A program made the position numbers and the translations under genes. A model generated the notes under the pieces. It was not told where the DNA came from, made no database searches, and was given only the letters and a program-made list of their open reading frames with translations. Positions 12,054-23,880 of a stretch of 64,000 nucleotides of DNA are shown here, piece after piece. Source of the stretch: Haberlea rhodopensis (Eukaryota; Streptophyta; Magnoliopsida; Lamiales; Gesneriaceae); contig CAJQUN010000060.1 of the NCBI GenBank assembly GCA_907163345.1, positions 1,860,001 to 1,924,000 of the forward strand, read 5' to 3'. Positions within the stretch are counted from its first letter, which is position 1. Every line of letters begins with the position of its first letter.

Positions 12054-14240
12054 AACGAGATTTTAAGACAATGCCATATTCATTTGGCTTGGGATGTTTG
12101 AATAGTTCGAGTTTGGAAAACAAGCATGGGGAATGGTTTGTTAACGAAAGTATGTTCTCCGGCGTTTTTCTTGCCCCAAAAGGAAAGTGTGGTGTTGATT
12201 AGAGGCATGTTAATTTAAGTTATCGGGTTCTCTTTGTGGTTTGTTATCTATTGCAGTAATAGATTGAAGTTGATTTCTGCAGAACGGTGGTTGTAATAAC
12301 ACGACTTAGTGTATATATAATTTTTATTTAACTAACCGTGGTGCTGATTAGCACATTAACCGTTTGATAAACCTTGCATGGTTGAACTATTTTGTGGTCC
12401 TATAAATCTTTTCCAAGTCTTCCCACAATCAATGCTGCACACGAGTGATATGATAAACCAATCGAGCTTTAAGTGATCCAATATTTAATTGGTTGGGTCT
12501 AGGGTGGTGGGACACATTTGAAACAAGATAACAAAAACACTACCCTTTTTGTTCCATCGAAGCAAGCTAAATGTGGGGAAATAAGCCGAAGATATTACCT
12601 TAAAACCGATATCGAACGGTCTAAATTTGATTTGGATATACGAGAAACACATAAAAAAGTTAACAATGTATAAAATTTGGACATTTGAATCTCACGTAAC
12701 GATATTAGGTTGAAATCATCCCCAAATATATTGAAGTATTATCAAAGGATTCAAATTTGTTTGCTAGCTGTCGTCAATTCCAGTGTGAAAATGAAACTTG
12801 TATGCAGCATGCCAGCATCTGAATGGATTTTGCTTCTTTTTTTTGATGTCATGTTATTTATTACACTAATTAAGCATGCGTGATCAAAATATAATGTGAC
12901 TGAGACTCCGGCCTTAGCTGCATCTCAGTTCCATCAAAAATTTTATACGTGATCAAAATATTCTCTCCTTAACTAACTTTTTAAAATTACAAATATAATT
13001 TTTTAAAAAAATCATTTCCTTATACATAAATATTTCGAGTTTATTGATTATTATAACATATAAGCGTCATCTATTGATTATTATAACATATAAGCGTCAT
13101 CTCTTACTTTAATGGTCTATTTAGATTGAAGGATTTGAAGCCATGGATTTCAATCAATTTGATTGTTTGAATTAATTTATGTTTTGAGGATTTTCTTTCT
13201 TAATTTATGTAGATGTAATTGTAATTATGTTGAATTTGAAATACATCCAAGATATGTATCATTTCAAATCCATTATTCAAATTCATTCCTCCAAATCAAA
13301 TCCATCAATCCAAACACAACCTAAATTTCAGTTTCATCCCATAAGACATGTTGAACCACGAACCATTTTAAAAAATCAGAACCGAAATTAATTTGATATT
13401 TAGTTCAAGATCCAAATTGAATCCAAGAACTTATGGTCTAACTTCTTATTCAAGAAACCAAAAAAAAAAAAACATAGAAATGTATAAACTTACTTATATT
13501 ATCCACTCTGTAGAATAGATATAACCGATATCAAAATAATAATAATAATAATAATAAAAGCTTAAAAGGATATCATCCTTGCGATTTATTTATGCTACCA
13601 TCAGGGCAGTATTATTGGGACATCCAATCATCCATGTAGAATATTTTACATGTAAATATTCCATCTGAATGACTGGATTGCCCCGAAAAGCAGTAGGCTG
13701 CATATATATCTGACTGATTCTAGCTTCTGTGCCATAATGCTATAATAAGACCTTTTTTTTTTTTACAGTTGAGATGCTAAGTTCGAATTTTATCGAATTG
13801 GTTCCAATTTCTTAAAAGAGTGAATTGTTTTTTAATGAAATTTACCTTGAATCATCGTATTGTTTCTGATGTTTGAGTTTGATATATAACTCTAATTAGT
13901 AAAATCTCTTAATTACAATTTACTTTGCCAAATTATATGCATTATATGTTTATTTCTATACATTATATGTTTATTTCTAAAATATATTTTATAGTTATAA
14001 TCAATTTAATATTTATTAAATAAAATAAAACAGAACAAATTTAATTTTTTAATATTCAATCTCAATTAAAATCGGATGAGTCCTATTGGAAAATACATTA
14101 TTCAAAATAACAATATGAAGTGACTTCTCTCTCAGAGCTTGTTAATAAGCACACTTGCCTTTGACCCTCGTATGACTTGAGAGAAGAAGCTTCCAACGCC
14201 AACGCTTACATGCCCTAATCCTATTTTCTCTCTCTAATTC
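12054..14240. other. Intergenic DNA between the NPY-like and ADA1-like genes
   Basis: The first 250 bases are probably 3'UTR. A 31-bp unit (TTGATTATTATAACATATAAG core) is duplicated in tandem at about 13043-13100, an AAT run lies at about 13536-13557, and a MITE is listed separately. No gene is seen. Confidence 0.55.
13114..13321. mobile_element. MITE with GGATTTGA-type inverted ends
   Basis: The left end GGTCTATTTAGATTGAAGGA matches the reverse of the right end (GGTTGTGTTTGGATTGATGG) with several mismatches, and both continue into TTTGA. The interior has no coding capacity. The terminal motif is common in plant MITEs; the superfamily and target duplication are not settled. A related copy lies at about 32605-32802. 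Confidence 0.6.
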
Positions 14241-14844
14241 CACCCTCGAAGCTCGATCACCACTTCTCCCTATATTTTTCAGTTTTAATTCTGAGTACTT
14301 GTGAAGAATATCGAGGTAGGTAGTCAATACCTCAGAATCGGAAGTTACTGCTTCGATTGAATCTGGTGAGTTTTGTTTTGATCTTTAGATGAAATGCTCA
14401 ATTAGCTTTAATGTGTTCTTTGATGTTCATAGATTGAGTTTTCTGGATATGTTTTACTTCAATAATTGGAATTTCAACCTGGGAGTGATTAAATTTTGAC
14501 TTTTTTTGGTTGTCTGTGATGTTTTTCAGTGTATTGCGCTGAATTGTGTAGTGGGTTGGCTCGTTCAGTCATTTTGTTTGACGGGTTTTCGTGAGTAGTT
14601 GAAGTGATTTAAAGTTTTTTGGAGTTTGATTTGCGTACGGGTTTGTTCATTCTGCAGAATTTTAGTAGAATGTTAATCCGCAAGAACTGTTGACCATACT
14701 CACTGAGGTCGACATTTGATGGAAACGGATAAGAATTAGGGTTTGAAAATCAAGATGATGGGTTGGTCTGAATTTTCGATATCCTATAGATTTGATTGAT
14801 TATATTTCATTTTTATGGTTATATGAATTTTGGAGCCAATTAAA

Positions 14845-15906
14845 ATGCCAGGAGATTGGCATTGCCCTCGAATTGATACCATTGAGCTAAAACTTCATAT
14901 TGAAAGGAGACTCGGTAGACAAAAAGCTGAAAAGTATTTCAATCTTTTGAGTAGGTATTTGAGTCTCAAGCTTAATAAATCAGAGTTTGATAAGCTCTGT
15001 GTTGGATTGTTGGGGAGGGAAAATGTCACTCTTCATAATGGACTTGTTCGAGCAATTATCAGTAACGCTTATGTTGCCAAGTCTCCTCCACCTAAGCGCG
15101 GGAAAGGGGAGCATACATCATTGAATGTGAAAGTTCCAAATGGGTGCCAAAGAAGTGTTTTTCAATCCCTTCGTAGAGATGTGTTTCCTCAGTCTCCTAG
15201 AAAGGGAAGAACTCCCACTTTTCGAGATCGTAAGCCCAAGGACATACCAAGCTTACTTGGGCCTCATGGGAAGGCCAATAATGTGGCATGTGAAGATTCA
15301 ATGCTGAAGGTCCAGGAACAGCAGAACGTTACCGAGCTTTTATCTTTAGGTAGTAATCCCCCTGTCGAAGTTAACTCTGTGGAAGATGGTGAAAAGGAGG
15401 AACAGGATTTTGGAAGTCCTGGGGTTAATAGAAAAAGCCCTGTTAGAGCTCCATTTGGAGTTTTTCTTCACACAAAAGGAACGAGAAAAGTGTTATGCCA
15501 CGGATCATCACCTTTTGTTGAAATTGACACGTGCTATAACAATGGTGTGCTTCCGGACTTCAGTTCCTTAAGGAAGAGGTTGGAACAAAAGGCGAGAATG
15601 GAGGGATTGAATATATCGACAGATTGTGTCAACTTATTGAATAATGGGATTGATGCATTTATGAAGAGATTACTCAAACCTTCCCTCGATTTAGCCGCCT
15701 CAAGATCCGAATACAATTTCCCGGATAAAGTTCAACATCAAATTAAGAATGGGGTGAGCTCGATGACACATGTACAGAAGTTTAACATATTGTTTAATTT
15801 GTCAATGGCAGACTTTCGAGTTGCAGTGGAATCGAATCCCCGGAGTCTTGGAGAAGACTGGCCGGTACTGCTTGAGAAGATTTCATTGCATGCTTCAAAA
15901 GATTAA
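14845..15906 (+). CDS. SAGA complex subunit ADA1-like (SAGA-Tad1 family)
   Basis: ADA1/Tada1/Hfi1 is a core scaffold subunit of the SAGA histone acetyltransferase coactivator in the nucleus. The coding region is one exon giving 353 residues. I use ATG 14845 (MPGDWHCPRIDTIELKLHIE); the in-frame codons just upstream contain no ATG. The N-terminal part has the family pattern: an amphipathic segment (LKLHIERRLGRQKAEKYFNL), then LSLKLNKSEFDKLC, then the histone-fold-like LHNGLVRAIISNAYVAKSPP. The basic, proline-rich middle is low-complexity, and the conserved C-terminal block includes LPDFSSLRKRLEQKARMEGL and ISTDCVNLLNNGIDAFMKRL. A 5'UTR intron is likely (donor near 14366, acceptor near 14658). 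Arabidopsis has two main ADA1 genes (At2g14850 and At5g67410, from memory); the position of this gene favours the latter. Confidence 0.88.
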   Translation: MPGDWHCPRIDTIELKLHIERRLGRQKAEKYFNLLSRYLSLKLNKSEFDKLCVGLLGRENVTLHNGLVRAIISNAYVAKSPPPKRGKGEHTSLNVKVPNGCQRSVFQSLRRDVFPQSPRKGRTPTFRDRKPKDIPSLLGPHGKANNVACEDSMLKVQEQQNVTELLSLGSNPPVEVNSVEDGEKEEQDFGSPGVNRKSPVRAPFGVFLHTKGTRKVLCHGSSPFVEIDTCYNNGVLPDFSSLRKRLEQKARMEGLNISTDCVNLLNNGIDAFMKRLLKPSLDLAASRSEYNFPDKVQHQIKNGVSSMTHVQKFNILFNLSMADFRVAVESNPRSLGEDWPVLLEKISLHASKD

Positions 15907-17570
15907 ATGGGTGGATAATGTGTTAGGTTTTATATGTTGATTTTTTACTGTGGTTTCTAGAGGCTCTGCTAACGGTGTCGTTGACACGATTCATGTGATC
16001 TTAGTTGGTCTAAAGCTACAGAAAATTTTGGATCAAGTTGGTTAGATTGTATATATGCCACCGGCTGATTATTTCTGGAGTCAGTATTTCTTACCTCATA
16101 AAGTATAAAGGCAAAGGGATAGGGACAACACGTGTAAGATTGTTTCCATCATATGTAGTTCAATACTTTGCTCATGTCAGTGAAAGTTTAATCTGTTGAT
16201 AAATATCCCGACTATTTTTTCCCCTTATGCTTCATACGTGGTTACCGTTAGATATTGAGATTCGAATTCTGGTTTTGGTTTTCTTTGTTCCTGGATATAC
16301 CCCAATATTCCAGACTAGGTATGCATTAAATGGGGGGGGGGGGGGGGGGGGGGGGGGGGGTGTGTGGGGGTGGTGTATGTTTTTTGGCAATTTCTTGTTA
16401 GAACTCTTTGGTTGGCTGCTAGCTAGGGCATCGGAACTGGTCGGCCCGTCCCTGTTAAACATCCTCTTGAAGTGTATTTATCATATAACAGATGGGAAAA
16501 GTATGATTTTGCTTGTAGTACTTGATATTACTCTTATATGCAAAATTTCTGGCTCCTGTAGTCGAGTTGTAGGGTATCCCTTCAATCTCTAACATTTTTA
16601 AGGTATAATCGTTGTACAAAGTTGCTTCTTAATGGATTCACAGATCAAAAATTAGCATCAGGGCACGTCAAACGACAATTTAAATCTTATGTTATATTTA
16701 CTCAAAATAGAATTTTTATACTAAACGTAACATCCAGTCCAAATCGAAGTTCATCCGTTCCATCATGGCTAGATGGAGCAGTCACTGGGGAGTAGGGATC
16801 TATGTCAGGGAACAATAATTATTATGTTAAGTGAGAGATCAAAATGTAGTGTTGTACAATTTACAAAATCTTACAACTATAATTTTTGATAAAATAACAA
16901 ATACTCAATCTTGATATCAGAATCAATTTTACTTTTTCGATTGTCATATATTACAAAGAATACAATTATTAAGTTGAAGATGGTTGGAAAACAATAATTG
17001 TTTTTTTTAGAAGAGCGAGTGAAGCGCAACTTTGAGTTGTTATATATTTAAAAAAAAAAAATTGAGTTGTACAGTTATCATCGACTATAATTTTTAGTAA
17101 ACGGGGACACTCAATCCAATGTTATGCTTTCTCAATTATTTTATTTGATTTTTCAGTAGTCAAGGGGTTTGTTGGTTAAGAAACTTCCGCGAAACCTGAT
17201 GCTTTAATTTCTTTTTCATCCGAACGAAGGAAGATGATGGGCAAATTTAATTAAATATTATAAAAAAAAATTATGAAATAACGTGAACTGAGAACGTTTA
17301 CAATATATGGTAATTCGCAAACAGAGATAGCAATTTTTTTAAGATTTGCAAACCGAGCTCATGAATTTCAATATTTAAATTTTTAAAAAATAAAAAATAA
17401 AAGAAATTAGAGTTCGCAAACGTGTAATGCAAATTCTTTGAGAATTCGCATTCCACGTTTGCGAATTCAGAAGTTTTAGGAAAGAATTAACCCATATTTA
17501 TTATTATTATAATTTCAATTAAAGTTTCTTTTGGTTTGAATCAATAAAAGGAAATAATTAAATATATTAG
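15907..17570. other. 3' flank of the ADA1-like gene and older repeat DNA with a 29-G run
   Basis: A G homopolymer occupies 16332-16360 and creates a false glycine-rich open frame. From about 17280 to 17470 the DNA carries repeated TTCGCA/GAATTCGC motifs, including a hairpin at 17442-17468. No gene is seen. Confidence 0.55.
16332..16360. repeat. 29-base G homopolymer
   Basis: Uninterrupted G on the plus strand, followed by TGTGTGGGGGTGG, about 430 bp downstream of the ADA1-like stop codon. Confidence 0.95.
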
Positions 17571-18376
17571 TGATACCCCTAAAAGAGGTCAGTATGGCCT
17601 CAACCCTAATTTTACGGGTATGACCCGACTTTGGCTTGTCCCCTCCTGCGCAAGAACACCTCGGTGGGTATCTTTGTGCCCCAGATCCAAGCCTGTCCTC
17701 AGGAACTCCTCAGGAACTCAGAACGTATACCTAGCTCAGCCCTGACTTTTATCCTCAGCCAACCGATCCAACCCGGCTGACCTCACGTGAATCGCACACA
17801 GTAACTGAGCTTGAGTGACAACTCAGGGCGGTTCCCTTGGTCCTTGTTATGTTCAAGCGCCGGCAGTACCAACGCGGGCAGTAGGGGTCCCTCGTCCGAG
17901 TTGCCTATAACTGATTTTGTCCTAGAACAGGGGACTACGCCTGAATAAGCCAATTAGAAAGTGACCAGTGCCCAAAGAATATTTTTGTAGTACTATCAAG
18001 ATCTCGCCGGTAGGATGTCGTACGATGTGTACATATTTGTCGGTGGTCCCCACCCTCTGAGACAAATACCCAGAGGAATATTTGTGGTGGTCCCCCTGAA
18101 CATCCGTCGGCCATAACAGGTTGTCCTTCTCACTCCCTCACTATATATACGTAAAAGTATCAGGTTTAAAAGGTAATTGATTATTTTTACTTCTCGGCCT
18201 TTTGCACAACTAAAAGCTCTTGTTCATTTATCCTCTATCCTGACTTGCTCGTCGGAGGGGCCGCCGGAGAACCCTATCCGGCTCCCTTTCTAACTTTTCT
18301 CTTTCAGGATAGCTTACCTCCGTTGAAGGGGTTATTGTTAACCGAGGAGGACACCCTACCAAAATCCGAGGTAACA
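17571..18376 (+). repeat. 5' LTR of the Tat-type element
   Basis: It begins TGATACCCCT and ends GGTAACA, 806 bp. It is followed two bases later by the primer-binding site. It is clearly less AT-rich than the surrounding DNA. Confidence 0.85.
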
Positions 18377-18378
18377 AT

Positions 18379-18396
18379 TGGCGCCGTCTGTGGGAA
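18379..18396 (+). other. Primer-binding site of the Tat-type element
   Basis: TGGCGCCGTCTGTGGGAA lies two bases after the LTR. This motif is common downstream of plant Ty3/gypsy LTRs; the priming tRNA was not checked. Confidence 0.75.
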
Positions 18397-18420
18397 CAAG
18401 AGCATAAGGCGTTGATAAAA

Positions 18421-19800
18421 ATGGTAAACACGCGGAGGACGAACCAGGAGACGAATAATGAACTTCGGGCACCGTCGGTGAATGGAGATGAGCCACCACC
18501 GGCGGAGGGCATGACAGTGGGGGTGTTAACTTTCGAACAACTCACGCGCCTCATCTCAATAACAGTGGAGAAAGCAATGAAGCGAGCTATAGATCAGTCT
18601 GAAAGCGGCCGGGGGGAGAGCATTCGACAAAATGAACAACCTGAGCACGTAGCCACATCTCACCCACCGCCCAACGGAGGCCTCAACCTCGAGGCTGAGG
18701 TGGAAGAGTTGAGAGAGGAGGTCAGAGTAATGAAGAAGGGGATCGGGGGACATTGCACCCCGAAGAAGGGTATGCCATTCTCCCCAGAAATAGTGGAGGA
18801 GGAGCTCCCAAACAACTTCCGACCCCCGAATGCTGGGGAATATGACGGGAGCACAGATCCGGAGGAACACCTGGGCAGATTTGAGAACGCTGCCATGTTG
18901 CATTGCTATTCGGACCGTCTAAAATGCAAAGTTTTCCTCACGACCCTGGTAAAATCAGCCCAACAATGGTTCAATCAACTCGAACCATCTTCAATAACCT
19001 CTTTCTCAGAGTTCAGCTCGGTTTTTCTTCACCAGTTCACCAACAGTAAGCGGTATAAGAAAACCTCGCTAAGCCTGTTTGAAATGAGACAGACTGAGGG
19101 CGAACCCCTTCGAGAGTACATTCGGCGCTTTAATGTTGCCAGTCTGGAGGTGCCTGCTTGCCCAACAGAGATTTGATTAACGCTTTCACCCAGGGCTTGA
19201 AGGCGGGGGAGTTTTTCCGTTCCTTGATCAAGAGACCTCCCATGACGTATGCCGATCTCCTAACACGAGCTGAGAAGTATATCAATGTGGAGGAGGCCCA
19301 GGGCATGAGAAGAAAAGAAGGTGTAAAAGTTGGTGAAAAGCAGTTCAGGCCTGCAGAAAAAAGGCCCACAGAGGACCCAAGGCTCGGGCGTTTCTCCCAC
19401 TATACGCTCCTAAAGATTGCTAAAGAGGGAACAGTCCGGATTTGTGAGGAACAAACCCCTCGGCAATCACCACGACATGGAGACGGACCGAGCAAGGGGT
19501 CGGCGGAGAAATATTGTGATTTCCATCAGACCCCTAGGCATAGCACGCAAGAATGTCGTAACTTAGTTAGAGGGCAAGAGCCGACCCCGCGGGATGATCC
19601 TCCGTATGGTCAGGTGATATCTCGACCGAGCACCACCTATGAGAGCCCTTCGCGGGCAAGGGGCCAAGGCCCGTACCGAGGAAGGGGCAGAGTTGGGCGT
19701 GCTAACTTCCGTACCTCATTTCAGGGCCGGGGACGAGGTCGGGGGCCAATAAGAAGGCCCGAGGAGCAGGAACCACCCAGGGGTAACTCTCCGTCCAGGG
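18421..19800 (+). pseudogene. Tat-type gag
   Basis: Capsid polyprotein region. It starts at ATG 18421 (MVNTRRTNQETNNELRAP). The gag domain is visible as EYDGSTDPEEHLGRFENAA, then LVKSAQQWFNQLEPSSITSF, then LSLFEMRQTEGEPLREYIRR. The frame breaks near 19165-19170: one frame reads CPTEI and stops, and the next continues DLINAFTQGLKAGEFFRSL. A single zinc-knuckle-like CDFHQTPRHSTQEC follows near 19515, then an Arg/Gly-rich tail (GRGRGRGP). Confidence 0.85.
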
Positions 19801-19969
19801 GTTTTATTAACATGATTTCCGGAGGGGCCAATGACGGTGATTCCAACAGAGCCCGGAAGGCTATGAGCAGGAGAGAGGTGCTGAGTGTAGAAAGGGCAGT
19901 CAATGCCGAGGAGGAGGTGGTAATTAGCTTTGGTCCCCGGGATATGGAGGGTGTAAAAATGCCACATAA

Positions 19970-20330
19970 TGATGCCCTCGTCATAAGGGCAACAATCGCT
20001 AATTACGAGGTCGGCAGAGTTTTTGTGGACTCCGGGAGTTCTGTGAATGTGCTATTCCAGTAGGCTTTCCAGCAAATGGAGTTGGGGGAGTACAGTCTTG
20101 AGCAAATCTCTACTCCTCTTTTTGGTTTTGCAGGCCATACAGTTTATCCCCTCGGGCAGATCACCCTACCCTTATCCATGGGCATGGGGGATGGCAGAAA
20201 GACTCGGCTAACCTCTTTCACCATAGTGGAAGCCCCGTCCTCCTATAACGTCTTTTTGGGAAGGTCGGCCATGAACGAGTTCAGGGCTGTAGCATCTACG
20301 TTCCATCAAAAAATCAAATTCCCGGTAGGG
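19970..20330 (+). pseudogene. Tat-type aspartic protease region
   Basis: The retropepsin active-site motif VFVDSGSSVNVLF is at about 20022-20060. It is followed at once by an in-frame TAG (20061-20063), after which the frame reads on through AFQQMELGEYSLEQ and PLGQITLPLS. The stop most simply arose from a Glu or Gln codon. The protease fold is recognisable but the polyprotein is cut here. Confidence 0.75.
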
Positions 20331-20529
20331 AAGGGGGTCGGAGAAGTAAGGGGAGACCAGCCGTCGGCGAAGAGATGTTACACAAAGACAGTGAGAGTGG
20401 AAGTAAAGAGGTCCAGACATGCCAGGGAGATCGTAGGGTTAACCTCATACAGAGAACCAAAGACGCAAGAGGTACAGGCAGTGTTGGAAGAAGAAGAGGA
20501 GGTTGTCCTGGTTCCTGGTCGCCCGGAAA

Positions 20530-21930
20530 AAACAACAAGGGTAGCCTCGGATCTAAGCACGGATCTGAGACATGAGCTGCTGAGTTGTCTATCCAGGCAT
20601 GTTGACGTGTTCGCATGGTCTTCAGCAGAGTTGACAGGGATTCATCCTGAAGTTGCGCAGCACAGACTGAGCGTCGACCCAGGGATCAAGGTAACAAGAC
20701 ATAAAAAGAGACATTTTGGACCGAAAAAATATAGGGTTATAAGCAAGGAAGTCCAGACATTGTTAAAGGCCGGGCAAAGTCGCGAAGTACAGTTTCCTAT
20801 CTGGCTGTCCAATGTGGTCTTAGTACCAAAGTCCGCCGGAAAGTGGAGGATGTGCATTGACTTCAGAGATTTGAACAAGGCCTGCCCCAAAGATTGTTAC
20901 CCGCTACCTCGCATAGATCAGCTCGTGGATTCCACCTCGGGATATGAGCTGTTGTGCTTTATGGATTCTTACCAAGGTTACCACCAGATCCCCTTAGCGC
21001 ATGAGGATCAGGAGAAAGTCAGCTTCATCACCTCAGAAGGAACATACTGCTATGTGGTCATGCCATTCGGCCTCAAAAACATCGGGGCCACGTATCAAAG
21101 ACTGATGGATAAGGTATTCGTATGGCAAGCAGGGCGGAACGTCGAGGTCTACGTCAATGATATACTGGTCAAATCAAGGAGCATGTCAGATCTCATACTT
21201 GATTTGGAGGAAACATTCGCTACCCTGAAAAGATTCGGGCTGAAATTGAACCCTGCCAAATGTGTATTTGGGGTGAAGAGTGGGAAATTTTTGGGTTTTA
21301 TGGTAATGGACAGAGGAATTGAGGTCAACCCTGAGAAAGTCAGAGCGGTACAGGAATGGCTTCCCCTAGAAACATAAGGGAGGTCCAAAAACTGACAAAT
21401 TGGATTGCTTCTTTAGCACGTTTCATTTTCAGATCAGCACATAGGAGTTATCCTTTCTTTCAAGTGCTAAGGAAAGCTAAGAAATTCGAGTGGGATGAAG
21501 GATGCGAGAATGCATTCGCTGACCTGAAGAAGCATTTGGCGAACTACCTGTGTTGGTCAAACCTAATCCACGAGAAAAGTTGTGGGTCTCGGCCACAGAG
21601 CAGGCGGTCAGCTCTGTCTTGATCAAACAGGAGGGGACGGATCAGAAGCCGGTTTATTATGTCAGCCACGCCCTGCGAGGAGCAGAACTCAGGTACCCGG
21701 AGATTGAGAAGCTTGCTTTTGCTCTGGTCATAACCGCGAGAAGGTTGAGACCGTACTTCCTGTCCCACCCAATTTCGGTACTGACAAATAGCCCAATAGG
21801 GAGGATCATGACACAACCCGATGTATCGGGAAGGCTGGTCAAATGGACGATCGAGCTTGGCGAGTATGAAATATCATATCAAGCCAGAACATCTATTAAA
21901 GGACAGGCGTTATCTGATTTTTGGCGGAAA
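20530..21930 (+). pseudogene. Tat-type reverse transcriptase and RNase H, catalytic site mutated
   Basis: The reverse transcriptase motifs are in order: WRMCIDFRDLNKACPKDCYP, FMDSYQGYHQIPLA, VVMPFGLKNIGATYQRLMDK and VYVNDILVKS. The last should be Y-V-D-D; the first Asp is Asn (AAT, 21156-21158), consistent with a CpG G-to-A change, and would abolish polymerisation. The frame shifts near 21366 and again near 21545, where the RNase H connection resumes as LVKPNPREKLWV and PVYYVSHALRGAELRYPEIE. A further one-base shift near 21915 (a five-T run) separates it from the next domain. Confidence 0.87.
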
Positions 21931-22293
21931 TGACCACGCCAGAGCAGGAAGCATGGAAAGTGTATGTTGATGGAGCCTCGAACAACGAGGGGTGTGGAGT
22001 TGGAATAGTACTGATCTCTCCGACCGGCGAGAAGACGAAGGTGGCGGTAAAGTTGAGTTACCGAGCTTCCAACAACGAGGCAGAGTATGAAGCGGTCCTA
22101 ACTAGGCTTAAGCTAGCTCGGGAGGTTGGTGCTAGCAGAGTTGTTCTCCACTCTGACTCCCAGCTAGCAACCCATCAGGTGAACGAAAATTTCGAAGTCA
22201 AGAGCAAAAGATTGATGGACTATTTGAAAGCAATCCAAGAGATGTCCGAAAACTTTTCTGAGTGGAGCATAGTGCAAGTACCGCGGAACGTGT
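21930..22293 (+). pseudogene. Second (Tat-specific) RNase H domain, truncated
   Basis: After the junction LAEMTTPEQEAW the domain begins WKVYVDGASNNEGCGVGIVL, with the first catalytic Asp in VDGAS. It continues with YRASNNEAEYEAVLTRLKLA (Glu) and VVLHSDSQLATHQVNENFEV (Asp). This second RNase H marks the Tat group of plant Ty3/gypsy elements. The protein should continue with an ADALA-type segment, but ends after IVQVPRNV at the deletion point. Confidence 0.85.
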
Positions 22294-23051
22294 AACAATT
22301 AGGTTTCTTAGTTGATTGAATTTATTATTTATATAACTTTCTTCACGTAAATTTAATATATGTTTAGTTAATTTATATTATTGTTATAATGTGTTTATTA
22401 ATTTAAATTAAAATTAACTAAGTTGATTTTGGTGTTGTATCTTCACCATTTCTGTCATAGTTCTATTTGCAAGCTGCTCGATTAAATTTTGATTCCAATT
22501 TAATTATAATCAAATTTGTATCGGGCAATTTTTATTCGAATGTTAATAATTAAGATATTTATTTCGGCTAAAATGTTAAATTATAAGATATTTTAACACA
22601 AAAAATAATAAATTTGTGGTATATAGATTGATTACATTGCATATAAATTTATGTTTATGTTCTTTACCACACTGTGAGTACACGATCCTAATCAATTGTT
22701 TAATGATCACACAATGTTTAATTTAGTGTAAATAGCGGAACATTAGATAGAATTCGCATACCCAATACGCGAATTCTCTGGTATGCACAGTAGAATTCGC
22801 ATACCCAGTATATGAATTCCACTAAAAACCAATTTTTAATTAATATTTTATTTTTTAGAATATAAAATTTGCATACAAAGCATCTCTCTCTACCATAACC
22901 AAATTTATAATTATAATTTTTTTTATTTCAGAATATAATTTTTTTTTAAATTTGTATTAAAAAATAATTTTTTAAATATATAATATTTTTCATTATATAT
23001 AAATAAAAGAAAACTAATTATAGAATTTCAGTTCTATTTTCTTAGATAAAT

Positions 23052-23880
23052 ATGTTGTCGGAGCAAAGTCAAATTGATGTTGTGTTATACTACGGATGTC
23101 GCATATCACACGATATGATTAATGTTAGTTATGATCGATCTCCAATAAGCTACATGCGGATATCTCGAACTATTATAATGCCTGAGTTATTGTCGATAAT
23201 TTATGAACAGATAAATATCGATAACCAACAATATTCACTTAAATTATGCTATTTATTAATGATGTGCATATGGAGCAACTCAGACTTATTTGCTCAAGTT
23301 TGAGTGAGGATGAAAGGATCTCACCAGGGGTCAAGCGTGTATTAGATCAGAACTTAGCTATTGTGGATGAAGTGTGTCAACTTACTCGGACACAACAAAA
23401 TAGATATGATATGCCAGCACATTAGCGAGCTACCAATAGAGGGGGCAGCCGAAGGAGAAGGCGATCAAGTACCTTTGATGCTCCGATGGATGCTCACGAT
23501 GATATCTCTCCATTTACGCCTGTCATATATGACGCAGGGGTACATTAACATCACATCGTTCTTCATTCCACTATGATGTCACATCTTCTGACTACTACGG
23601 GACCCAACATGCCCACCAGGAGGAGCCATCATCATACACTCCATATATATCAGATCCAACCCAAGCGTACAGTGGATTCTCATTTACAAATCTTATGCTT
23701 CGTGTTCCCTGTCATTCGCAATCACGTCCACATTTTGATATCTCGCATGTTGCATTCTCCGACTTGACTCCACAATATCATGATATTAGTAAGTCCAGCG
23801 CTAGGATTAAAACTTCATCAATCACAAACACATAATGTAGAGGAAGCTGATCCATCTAAAAGACCACTATAAAGTTGCAA
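23052..23880 (+). pseudogene. Possible Mutator-like element N-terminal fragment
   Basis: An 83-codon frame starts at ATG 23052. It reads QIDVVLYYGCRISHDMINVS, then YDRSPISYMRISRTI and LLSIIYEQINIDNQQYSLKL. This arrangement resembles the N-terminal leader of a common plant Mutator-like transposon protein as I remember it. Downstream, scattered frames to about 23880 look like decayed continuation with no transposase core. Assignment is by memory of the pattern only. The GAATTCGC hairpins just upstream may belong to the same element. Confidence 0.4.

Larger units (their letters stand above)
17571..22297 (+). mobile_element. Tat-type Ty3/gypsy element with a 3' deletion
   Basis: A complete 5' LTR, a primer-binding site, gag, protease, reverse transcriptase, RNase H and the extra RNase H typical of the Tat group are present in order. 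Coding then stops abruptly after VQVPRNV at about 22291, followed by GTAACA, the last bases of the LTR. Perfect 5-mers ATTAG flank the element (17566-17570 and 22298-22302), so the unit inserted normally and later lost integrase and nearly all of the 3' LTR. Several frameshifts and stops show it is dead. Confidence 0.88.

Noticed and set aside
14830..14844. Five-codon N-terminal extension of the ADA1-like protein
   Set aside because: It would start at TTG; the first ATG in frame is 14845 and gives the expected family start.
16227..16592. Glycine-rich (or antisense proline-rich) open frame
   Set aside because: It is created by the 29-G run; flanking residues show no conserved pattern.
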